64,000 bases of DNA. Source: Nonomuraea sp. NBC_00507 (GTDB taxonomy: Bacteria > Actinomycetota > Actinomycetes > Streptosporangiales > Streptosporangiaceae). Numbering within the stretch: the stretch's first letter is position 1; every line of letters starts with the position of its first letter. The position numbers and the translations under genes were made by a program. Location of the stretch: contig NZ_CP107853.1 in assembly GCF_036013525.1 (NCBI RefSeq), forward strand, positions 11,284,001-11,348,000, in the 5' to 3' direction. Of the stretch, positions 59,301 through 64,000 are shown one piece after another. The notes below the pieces were generated by a model. The model saw only the letters and a list, made by a program, of their open reading frames with translations, searched no databases and was not told the origin of the DNA.

Positions 59301-61788
59301 GACCACCCCATCGGATGGCACCTACAAGGTTCAGGTCCAGTACCCGACCGGCGCCACGGCCACCAACGCCAGATACACGGTCAAGCACCAGGGCGGCGAG
59401 GCCGGCGTCACCGTCGACCAGACCCAGAATGCCGGCACCTGGGTCGAGCTGGGCAGCTACACCTTCACCGCCGGCACCGCCCATAGCGTCACCCTCACCG
59501 ATGCCGCGAACGGCACGGTGGCGGCCGATGCGGTCAAGCTGGTCCGCGACAACACCGGCGAGACGGACGCCGAGAAGAAGGACTTCTCCTACACCTACGA
59601 CCCCAACGCCAACCTCACGAAGATCGAGGACAGGTCTCCGGCCGCGAAGATCGACGTGTGGGATGTCGCCTACACCAACCTCAACCAGATCGACACCATC
59701 AAGGAGTTCCTCAACGACGCGCTGAAGAACACCACCGGCTACGCCTACAACGAAAACAGCGCCGTCACCACCCGCACCCACGACAAGACCATCGCCACCT
59801 ACGGCTACGACGTCCGCGACCTGGTCAACGAGGTCGTCAACAAGAAGTCCGCCACCGACACCGCGCCGAAGACGACCCGCTACAGCTACACCTCACGCGG
59901 CGAGCGCTTTAGCGAGACGAAGGCCAACGGCAACACCGTCACCTACGACTACTTCCTGTCTGGCGTTCTCCGCCACAGCCTGGAGAAGAAGCCCAACGCC
60001 ACCGTCGTCTCCGAGCACACCATCGGTTACCAGGGCAACCTGCACCGCTCAAGCGACCACGCCAAGATCCAGAACGCCGACAACCCCGGCGCCTACCTCG
60101 ACCACACCTACGCCTACACCTACGACCCCCGCGACCGCATCGCCAAAACCGTCAAAACCCCCACCAGCGGCGGCACGGCCGAGACCGAAACCTACTCCCA
60201 CGACGCCAACAGCAACGTCTGGGAAGAAGAGGTCCTCGGCAAGAAGACCACCTTCACCTACGACCGCAACCGCCTGATGACCTCCGTCACCAACGGAGCC
60301 ACCAGCACCTACACCTACGACCCCTACGGCCGCCTGCGCACCATCCAGGGCGGCGGCAAGACGCTCGAGAAGTACACCCACGACGGCTTCGACCACGTCA
60401 CCAAGCACGAAAAACTCGGCGGCGACGGCGTCACCTCCACGGTGACCAGCTACACCTACGACCCGCTCGACCGGACCACGTCGAAGACTGAAAAGGAAGG
60501 CACCGCCAACGCCAAGACCACTACCTACTCCTACCTCGGCCTCTCGGCGGAGGTGCTCGACGAGGAGGTGGCCGGCAAACTCACCAAGTCCTTCCAATAC
60601 AGCCCATGGGGCGAGCGCCTGTCGCAGGTCAAGGTCAACGCCGACAGCACCGAGGAATCGTCGTACTACGGCTACAACCCCCACGCCGACGTCGAACAGA
60701 TCACCAGCGAGACCGGTGACACCCGCGCCACCTACGGCTACACCGCCTACGGCAAGAACGACGACAAACTCTTCACCGGCGTCGACAAACCGGACCCCGT
60801 CGACCCCACCGCCAAAGAGGAGTACAACCCCTACCGCTTCAACGCCAAACGCTGGGACAACTCCACCGGCATGTACGACATGGGGTTCCGCGACTACAAC
60901 CCCGGCCTCAACCGCTTCCTCAACCTCGACACCTACAACGGCGCCCTCGACGACCTCTCCCTCGGCCTCGACCCCTGGACCAGCAACCGCTACGCCTTCA
61001 CCGGCGGCAACCCCATCACCAACATCGAACTCGACGGCCATGAACCACGCCCCGGCCACTGCCACAGTACCTGCCCCACCTCTCAAGCCAAGATAGACAA
61101 GGCAAACGCCGAAAACCGTACTGGGCACGAGAGGATGCTCAAAAACTTCACGATTCGGAAACACAACCAGGCTTTCGACGCACTTATCCAGGACAAGAAG
61201 AATCCCACTCCGATCACGCTCTGGAGGAACTGGCAGAGGTATGGCTGGCCGTGTCCAGCACAGCCCTGCGCCAGGGGCGAAGCCTCCGATGCCGGCGTCA
61301 TAGGGGAAGGCGATGGTGTAATCGAGGAACTCCTCTGGGATAGGCTCTTCAAGAAGAAAGGCGGGCCCGGAAGGAAAGCCGGTAAGGGACGGACCAGTAT
61401 CGACGACGACGACTGGATGACCTTCTATCATGGCTCGGATGTGCCGTCTCTTCTCGACATTCTCAATAATGGCCTCGACCCCGCCAAGGCGACAGGACAG
61501 CGTAAGGAGAGTCCTGAAGCTGGATTTTACCTTGCGACAGAATATGTAGACGCGCTCGACTTCGTGGGATACTACCATCAGGGAGGAATAATCGATGTCA
61601 AGATGTCGGGCAAAGCCTTCAAACAGTTAATATTCGCCGGCGCACAGCTTCGCCCCATCCCACGAGGGCCCAAGTCTCCAGACTATAAGGGTCTCGAGTT
61701 CTTTATTCCGAAGTCCGCCTTCGGTCTGTTTAACCGCCTTCGAGAAGGGAATGAGATAGTGGTCGCCCCTTCGAAGGGAGATTCTTGA
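53341..61788 (+). CDS. Secreted DNRLRE/RHS-repeat polymorphic toxin with ADP-ribosyltransferase-like C-terminus
   Basis: 2815 residues from GTG 53341 (GGAG at 53330-53333). Signal peptide RRSVALITTLALIASLAAAPPAAAQ. Two DNRLRE-type beta domains lie near residues 340-530 and 650-830, an Ig-like domain near 835-950, then RHS/YD repeats from ~1100 to 2560, interrupted at ~1940-2075 by a golvesin-like lectin domain (SDGTYKVQVQYPTGATA). The core closes with RDYNPGLNRFLNLDTYNG and RYAFTGGNPI. The last ~250 residues are encoded by clearly lower-GC DNA and end in an ART-like toxin: His2697 (FYHGSD), Tyr2730 (GFYLAT) and Glu2786 (GLEFFIPKSAF). It is secreted and probably delivers the toxin to competitors. 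The next gene is the likely immunity gene. Confidence 0.9.
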   Translation: MSQLPLRRPQPRSRRHTRLRRSVALITTLALIASLAAAPPAAAQTSTVLAGEPNLITRVTSWVGSTVAGWFTADPKGEMRPSNQKITLPGRDTSPAQPRPAAPPGKRVKELPGKASRFTTVYELDDGRRQAEVSSRPLRYRDKNGSWHPIDTRIEQLAEDGFTHGNDKTGFSTRFGDKSDKLVRVKTGEQQLTLGVPGQARQITPKVEGAAVTYPGVWDGVDVVYRLTSEGVKEYLVLTKPPAAGASYAFTVKTGGMQAQARPDGSIAFLGPDGTAAFTIPKPFMIDSEKDATSPYGWRSSEAVRQEVSQQGSEATITITPDAGWLAASERKWPVVIDPTIRLQPDWFRAEDTYVNSAAPAANYADGWRLPVGRTSAGAINRSLINIPVLDALPDGNVQVDQARFEVYFDQALGETGPVTIGAHEITSDWSIYDVAWSSQPSFNATAASTVTRQSGELSRWHSFDVTPVVQGWLGQEFTSYGLMLKAADESATAKVGGPVYEAATESVYGGDGYGAETVNTPKLVITYGLPSVTIKPVTTATSVGASVAWTAYADPTPQDASDNLVGYELHRSCPSGCERPGGVTAQTSGESLVATLPPDVTAHTDTASGGDPAAVADPEYVHEITYWVVAVLANGQRSPSQELTVIAPRPGQVATTLYADADTMLSSGEPAAGHDQARLPVGNTTGVLGNTRAVVSFSAFADAVPADAEISEAALSLWGASSTGSGATLAAHRLSTAFTEAATWTSPWTTAGGDFATPALGSAPAGNTAPGWRRLTVTDAAKVWISDPAANKGLLVKVADEAGTAKQAVSFLSSEAEEPVLRPRLRVVYREKATGASTFYVPGTPERLDSGATTELPVVVTNTTTETWPATTTAVSYHWKLPDGTDISTPANQGKTTLGAPLAPGETTVVTVPVKAPTLTGAGTNLAEGAQVVWDVQDTVTNNWKSATHHLPELPQQIRIDSPTSDLLGLEKFYSYTGKNTGAGGTALVNPYAGNVVWNYNAFSNPSRGPQTFARMTYNSLDTSTASLGYGWSLQTSTLSKLGSQLKFHPSGQNWPEQVRLTDGDGTTHVWTLPEGIDPNTCTPATCGYKNPRGVHLYLQRVADDRYPDYPTDDPLRQWVFTKPDRTQFFFDDEGFQSAIVDKNGNTMSFTYERRRSNNKPTKFLQYITDAAGRKTLTFDYYAKGQDYTYIEDVNWQPVEATKLTNPHIIDNVESITDIAGRKVTFAYTDKGLLARMIDGAGDEQAKTFAFHYDATQGNKNVKLVKVIDPRSHTETPQGSQKYATELDYYDATEDPEDLWKVQTLTDRLDGVTTFDYVDPDGPDEAKIHATVTDPLQHQTKYELDALGRPEKIINDKDETTRLVWDPDHNVTDLIEASGQPNQAVTSWTYDPKTGYPLTITDAEANNAEVTKATVLDYYSGLGGYVADLKTKTSPEGRTWALSYDDRGNLKTVTDPLGVTTPDATDYTTFYEYDPVGQLAKVIDARDNPTTFTDYHASGFPEKITDAYNQVTTTGYDVRGNVLSVTDALGKKTSQTYDIFKRPLESKVPKDQDASPPVFITTPAPVYDRNDNITTTTAPNGAVATATYDKADQLVASILPKDTETGPERKATFTWDLAGNLKTQTEPKGNLTGASAAHYTTTYTYDPIYQLTEVLNTDVANGNRQNKISYEYDNVGNTIKAIDPRKNATTDTADYTAFYTYDLNHRVKTVKDAAGFQTSVDYDLDGLVVGQTDQANNKTIIAYNARGDVTETKVPHSVTGGVIKYVTTQFAYDEVGNKTKTITPRGVETTDDPGDFIAETVYDKLNRPAEEIYPYDTDDPVYNTPDKVLYTYDPVSRLKTISHPPSHGQTIRNISTMTYWDNGWSKTTSDPWDIKTTYDYNELGLQTNRTVTSAGGSSQRALDWTYYPDGKLKTHSDNGVPLGLDVVMNDNSDTGQVTTTGTWTTGTGGSSASNIVGPQSTAEGFVGYDYATAPAGTGQSSFTWNLTTPSDGTYKVQVQYPTGATATNARYTVKHQGGEAGVTVDQTQNAGTWVELGSYTFTAGTAHSVTLTDAANGTVAADAVKLVRDNTGETDAEKKDFSYTYDPNANLTKIEDRSPAAKIDVWDVAYTNLNQIDTIKEFLNDALKNTTGYAYNENSAVTTRTHDKTIATYGYDVRDLVNEVVNKKSATDTAPKTTRYSYTSRGERFSETKANGNTVTYDYFLSGVLRHSLEKKPNATVVSEHTIGYQGNLHRSSDHAKIQNADNPGAYLDHTYAYTYDPRDRIAKTVKTPTSGGTAETETYSHDANSNVWEEEVLGKKTTFTYDRNRLMTSVTNGATSTYTYDPYGRLRTIQGGGKTLEKYTHDGFDHVTKHEKLGGDGVTSTVTSYTYDPLDRTTSKTEKEGTANAKTTTYSYLGLSAEVLDEEVAGKLTKSFQYSPWGERLSQVKVNADSTEESSYYGYNPHADVEQITSETGDTRATYGYTAYGKNDDKLFTGVDKPDPVDPTAKEEYNPYRFNAKRWDNSTGMYDMGFRDYNPGLNRFLNLDTYNGALDDLSLGLDPWTSNRYAFTGGNPITNIELDGHEPRPGHCHSTCPTSQAKIDKANAENRTGHERMLKNFTIRKHNQAFDALIQDKKNPTPITLWRNWQRYGWPCPAQPCARGEASDAGVIGEGDGVIEELLWDRLFKKKGGPGRKAGKGRTSIDDDDWMTFYHGSDVPSLLDILNNGLDPAKATGQRKESPEAGFYLATEYVDALDFVGYYHQGGIIDVKMSGKAFKQLIFAGAQLRPIPRGPKSPDYKGLEFFIPKSAFGLFNRLREGNEIVVAPSKGDS

Positions 61789-61790
61789 CC

Positions 61791-62225
61791 GTGGCAAGTC
61801 ACGAATACTCTGCCGACGACATACAAATCGTCGATGCAATAGATTCCGTTCGGGCACGACCGGCTATGTATTTCAAGGGAGGCGTATACGACCCAATAGA
61901 GATCGCCACATGGATCGCGGGAGAAGCGCTTATGCTCGGCGCACAATCGGTGCGAATAGAATTCAAAGAGGGATGGTTTCTCATCATAGCCGACCATGAC
62001 TGGCTCGCAGGTCGAGAATCCCAAGCTTTCACGACGCTGGCACACATTCCCGAGGTTGGCCAAAATAGCCGTTACGGCGAAATCCTAGCAGTAGCATTTT
62101 GCCGGAACGTCGCGACTTCAACCCCTCATGGGATAAGATCAATAAAGGGTGAGGACATCGGTCCTCTAGCATCCTTCGCCGCCTCGCAGGAAAGGATCGT
62201 GGCCTTCGACGCCGCTCCGGAATAG
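61791..62225 (+). CDS. Putative immunity protein with GyrB-like N-terminus
   Basis: 144 residues from GTG 61791 (GGAG 10 nt upstream; TTG 61785 overlapping the toxin stop is the alternative). Residues 6-27, YSADDIQIVDAID then SVRARPAMYF, match the opening of GyrB/GHKL topoisomerase subunits (Y-x-A-x-x-I-x-V-L-x-G-L-x-A-V-R-x-R-P-x-M-Y). The following helix and strand (IEIATWIAGEALMLG, VRIEFKEGWFLIIAD) could form a reduced GHKL fold, but the ATP-binding Glu/Asn box and Gly loops are absent. Low GC like the toxin tail, directly after the toxin: the standard immunity position. It might neutralise an enzyme that attacks gyrase, or simply use the fold to bind the toxin. Confidence 0.7.
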   Translation: MASHEYSADDIQIVDAIDSVRARPAMYFKGGVYDPIEIATWIAGEALMLGAQSVRIEFKEGWFLIIADHDWLAGRESQAFTTLAHIPEVGQNSRYGEILAVAFCRNVATSTPHGIRSIKGEDIGPLASFAASQERIVAFDAAPE

Positions 62226-62285
62226 CGATGCTTATCGTCCTGCGGCAGATCCATAGCCAGCGCGCTGTTGAGCATGCTACGGGTC

Positions 62286-62310
62286 GCCCGGGGGGATCTC
62301 ACCCCCGGGC
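62286..62310. terminator. Hairpin terminator after the immunity gene
   Basis: Arms GCCCGGGGG and CCCCCGGGC (9 bp, perfect), 7-nt loop, 60 nt after the immunity stop. Probably ends the toxin/immunity transcript. Confidence 0.65.
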
Positions 62311-62418
62311 TGCTCCCGATCAAAGCCGCTCGCCGCGGCACGCTCCGGCAACTGCACTTGACCTTCGACCTGATCCGGGTTCTTCACCATGACCATGTCC
62401 GAGGCGGGGCCTGCCCGC

Positions 62419-62490
62419 CTCGGCTACATCAAGAAGCGGTACGGCACGCCGTGTCGCGCGTGGGGGCATTTCCAATCCCACCGTTGGTAC
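62419..62490 (+). pseudogene. Decayed copy of lysozyme-like gene, C-terminal fragment
   Basis: Encodes LGYIKKRYGTPCRAWGHFQS followed by HRWY; 18 of 24 residues equal the C-terminus of the intact lysozyme-like protein just downstream (LAYIKGRYGKPCGAWGHFRS, HNWY). The rest of this copy is missing and it reads on without a stop at the expected place. It shows that the neighbouring gene or its predecessor was duplicated here. Confidence 0.75.
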
Positions 62491-62661
62491 TGGGCCAAAC
62501 CTCAGACTTGCCTGAATCTTGTGGCAAGAGCAGGCCATGGGCTCGACGGGCGGGGCAATCCCGTCCCAGCGAGCCGGCCGTTTATCCGCAACGATCACAC
62601 AAACACCTGTCCTTCGCGTGTCGCGATGTGTGACCCACGGTGACGGCGCGTAATAGGAATC

Positions 62662-63288
62662 GTGCTAGAGGACACGTCGCGGAGCCCTCCGGGCCGCCCA
62701 GCAGGATTGGGCGGAGCAGGATCCCGGGGGGCCGGGCGGACCCGCCACGTCCGAGCCACGGACGCGGACGAGCAGGGCGCACGGAACGTCGGTGCGCCTG
62801 TCCGCACGCGACCCGACAGCAAGGATCGTCTTGGACAGCCCCGCGCATTCAGCGGCACACTGATCTTCGTCACCGTATTCACCGCCTTCGGCGTCACGAC
62901 AACCGCTTGGGCGGAGTCGGCGCCATCGGTCCGGATCGGGACCTGGACGACGTCAACGGAACCCGATATCCCGGCTATCCGGCCCGAGAGCAGGAACAAG
63001 AGGATCGCTCTGGACCACGTCGTCCAGCGATCGTGGAACCTTCAGGAGTTCCGCTGCCTGGACAACCTCTGGACCAGGGAGAGCAACTGGAACCACCGCG
63101 CACGCAACCGCTCATCGGGCGCGTACGGAATCCCGCAGGCGCTGCCAGCGGGGAAGATGAGCGGCGCCGGCCACGATTGGAGGCACAACCCCGAGACACA
63201 GATCCGGTGGGGCCTGGCCTACATCAAGGGCAGGTACGGCAAGCCGTGCGGCGCCTGGGGCCACTTCAGATCACACAACTGGTACTGA
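62662..63288 (+). CDS. Secreted or membrane-anchored lysozyme-like (transglycosylase) protein
   Basis: 208 residues from GTG 62662; the first ~75 residues are basic and unstructured, so a later start is possible. A hydrophobic segment (SGTLIFVTVFTAFGVTTTAWA, near 84-104) ends in a signal-peptidase-like AWA. The C-terminal ~85 residues are a lysozyme-like fold of the aggregation-promoting-factor/Rpf-like type: catalytic Glu in LWTRESNWNHRA, SGAYGIPQALP, and the terminal YIKGRYGKPCGAWGHFRSHNWY. It would cleave or bind peptidoglycan. Lies downstream of the toxin/immunity pair; a partial copy precedes it. Confidence 0.8.
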   Translation: MLEDTSRSPPGRPAGLGGAGSRGAGRTRHVRATDADEQGARNVGAPVRTRPDSKDRLGQPRAFSGTLIFVTVFTAFGVTTTAWAESAPSVRIGTWTTSTEPDIPAIRPESRNKRIALDHVVQRSWNLQEFRCLDNLWTRESNWNHRARNRSSGAYGIPQALPAGKMSGAGHDWRHNPETQIRWGLAYIKGRYGKPCGAWGHFRSHNWY

Positions 63289-63292
63289 GCAC

Positions 63293-63604
63293 TCACCGGC
63301 TGCGCGCTGAGTGCGCCACCATCGCCTGGATCAGCAGCTCGAGCCCGAACTCGAACTCTGCCTCGTGGTCGCACTCGTCCAGCAGCGGCGCCAGCGAACT
63401 GACCTCGGGGAACAGAGCGGCATCGACACTGTCGGCCTTGATCGTCCTGGTGTGGACGGGAGCGAACGTCGGCGTCACCCCGACCTCGCGCAGCAGCGAG
63501 CCCACGATGTAGGCGATGAACATCCGCAAGGTCCTGACCGCGTCCGCCCCGCCGAACCCGGCGCTGCGCAACGTGGCGAGCGCCCGCTCGACGGGCAGCG
63601 GCGG
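63293..63604 (-). pseudogene. TetR-family regulator, C-terminal part only
   Basis: About 100 residues of a TetR C-terminal (tetracycline-repressor-like) domain: AVRTLRMFIAYIVGSLLREV and DECDHEAEFEFGLELLIQAM. The DNA-binding N-terminal half is missing: the frame runs into an IS481-type transposase of opposite orientation near 63600. The gene was cut off by that element. Convergent with the lysozyme-like gene, 5 nt between stops. Confidence 0.75.
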
Positions 63605-64000
63605 GAAGCGCCGATGCACTTATGGCAGTTGGACCTGGTCGGCGGTATCTACCTGGCCGACGGCCGCGAGTGCAAGATGCTCACCGGCATCGACGACCAC
63701 TCCCGGTTCGTGGTCATCGCGACCGTGCTGGCTGTGCCGTCCGGACGCGCGGTGGCTGAGGCGTTCGTCGAGGCGATGCGGACCTACGGAGTGCCGGCCG
63801 AGGTGCTCACCGACAATGGCAAGCAGTTCACCGGCCGCTTCACCAAGCCACGACCCGCCGAGGTGCTCTTTGAACGGGTCTGCCAGGAGAACGGCTTCAC
63901 CGCCAAGCTGACCAAGCCCTACTCGCCGACCACCACGGGGAAGATCGAGCGGTGGCACAAGACCTTGCGCCGCGAACTGCTGGATCCCTCCGGGCCCTTC
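63597..64000 (+). mobile_element. IS481-type transposase/integrase-core fragment, cut by window end
   Basis: The frame that includes ATG 63614 is open to the last base and encodes an rve/DDE integrase core: MHLWQLDLVGGIYLADGREC, then ALTDNG-type motif VLTDNGKQFTGRF and the glutamate region TTTGKIERWHKTLRREL. These supply the D, D and E of the catalytic triad (Asp in LWQLD, Asp in TDNG, Glu in KIERW). The N-terminal HTH part is absent because the sequence begins at the TetR junction, so the element is 5' truncated or rearranged; its 3' end lies outside the window. Confidence 0.82.

Noticed and set aside
53341..61040. CRISPR-like or tandem DNA repeats in the RHS gene
   Set aside because: Recurrent TACGAC/ACCTAC words come from the YD protein repeats and vary at the DNA level; there are no regular spacers.
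60049..61578. 509-codon minus-strand frame opposite the end of the RHS gene
   Set aside because: Gly/Val/Glu-rich periodic sequence that mirrors the repeated YD codons on the other strand; no family resemblance.
1..64000. tRNA, rRNA or CRISPR features
   Set aside because: No cloverleaf-like, ribosomal or repeat-spacer sequence was noticed in reading both strands; an automated scan such as tRNAscan or a CRISPR finder would settle it.

Overview
The window is high-GC actinobacterial DNA. Tight gene packing, many GTG starts, many genes starting without an obvious Shine-Dalgarno but with a TANNNT element 6-8 nt upstream of the start codon (leaderless style), and the gene families present all point to a filamentous actinomycete. 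Nonomuraea or another Streptosporangiaceae is my best guess, but there is no rRNA or marker gene to prove it.

Region 1 (1-15.5 kb) is a steroid C/D-ring (HIP) degradation locus matching the KstR2 regulon of Mycobacterium tuberculosis in content and partly in order: the tail of an acyl-CoA dehydrogenase, an IpdF-like SDR, a second SDR divergent from echA20-ipdA-ipdB-ipdC (start/stop overlaps throughout), then kstR2 (coupled to an AlkD-type gene) divergent from fadA6. KstR2-like operators (core CAAGCGCTTG) lie before fadA6 and, 20 kb away, before a thiolase-fold lipid-transfer-like gene at 34.7-35.8 kb; a degenerate copy lies between the SDR and echA20. The locus is interrupted by unrelated genes: a DUF2252/ATP-grasp pair, two tandem small secreted Asn/Gly/Ser proteins, a NIPSNAP protein, a serine peptidase with a separate propeptide-like partner, and a DUF234-type ATPase.

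Region 2 (15.5-34.4 kb) is mostly nutrient acquisition: a PhoD-like phosphatase, NagZ-type GH3 with a 19-bp perfect palindrome at its promoter, a pentapeptide protein, LysR/metE, and an amino-sugar module (NgcEFG-like ABC importer, SIS protein, RpiR regulator, BadF/BadG-type kinase). An ECF sigma/membrane-protein pair follows, then a decayed ABC-permease remnant and a ROK regulator divergent from a secreted CBM2-GH5 cellulase.

Region 3 (34.7-51.9 kb) holds regulators and small enzymes: LysR, MerR, F420/PPOX, ThuA-like, SigJ/ECF41-like sigma factor, SDR, TetR. It also has a two-gene redox-signalling unit (receiver-thioredoxin-reductase fusion plus cyclic-nucleotide-binding histidine kinase), an M20 peptidase, ROK/MFS, a methyltransferase, an NmrA/Rrf2 divergent pair with a clear operator, and a secreted trypsin-like protein.

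Region 4 (52.2-64 kb) is an accessory polymorphic-toxin island. A 2815-residue secreted DNRLRE/RHS protein ends in a variable, lower-GC C-terminal domain that looks like an ADP-ribosyltransferase. It is followed directly by a small gene whose product resembles the N-terminus of GyrB, the presumed immunity protein, then a decayed copy and an intact copy of a lysozyme-like gene, and a TetR gene cut off by an IS481-type transposase that runs off the end of the window. The toxin/immunity pair is the most promising candidate for undescribed biology.
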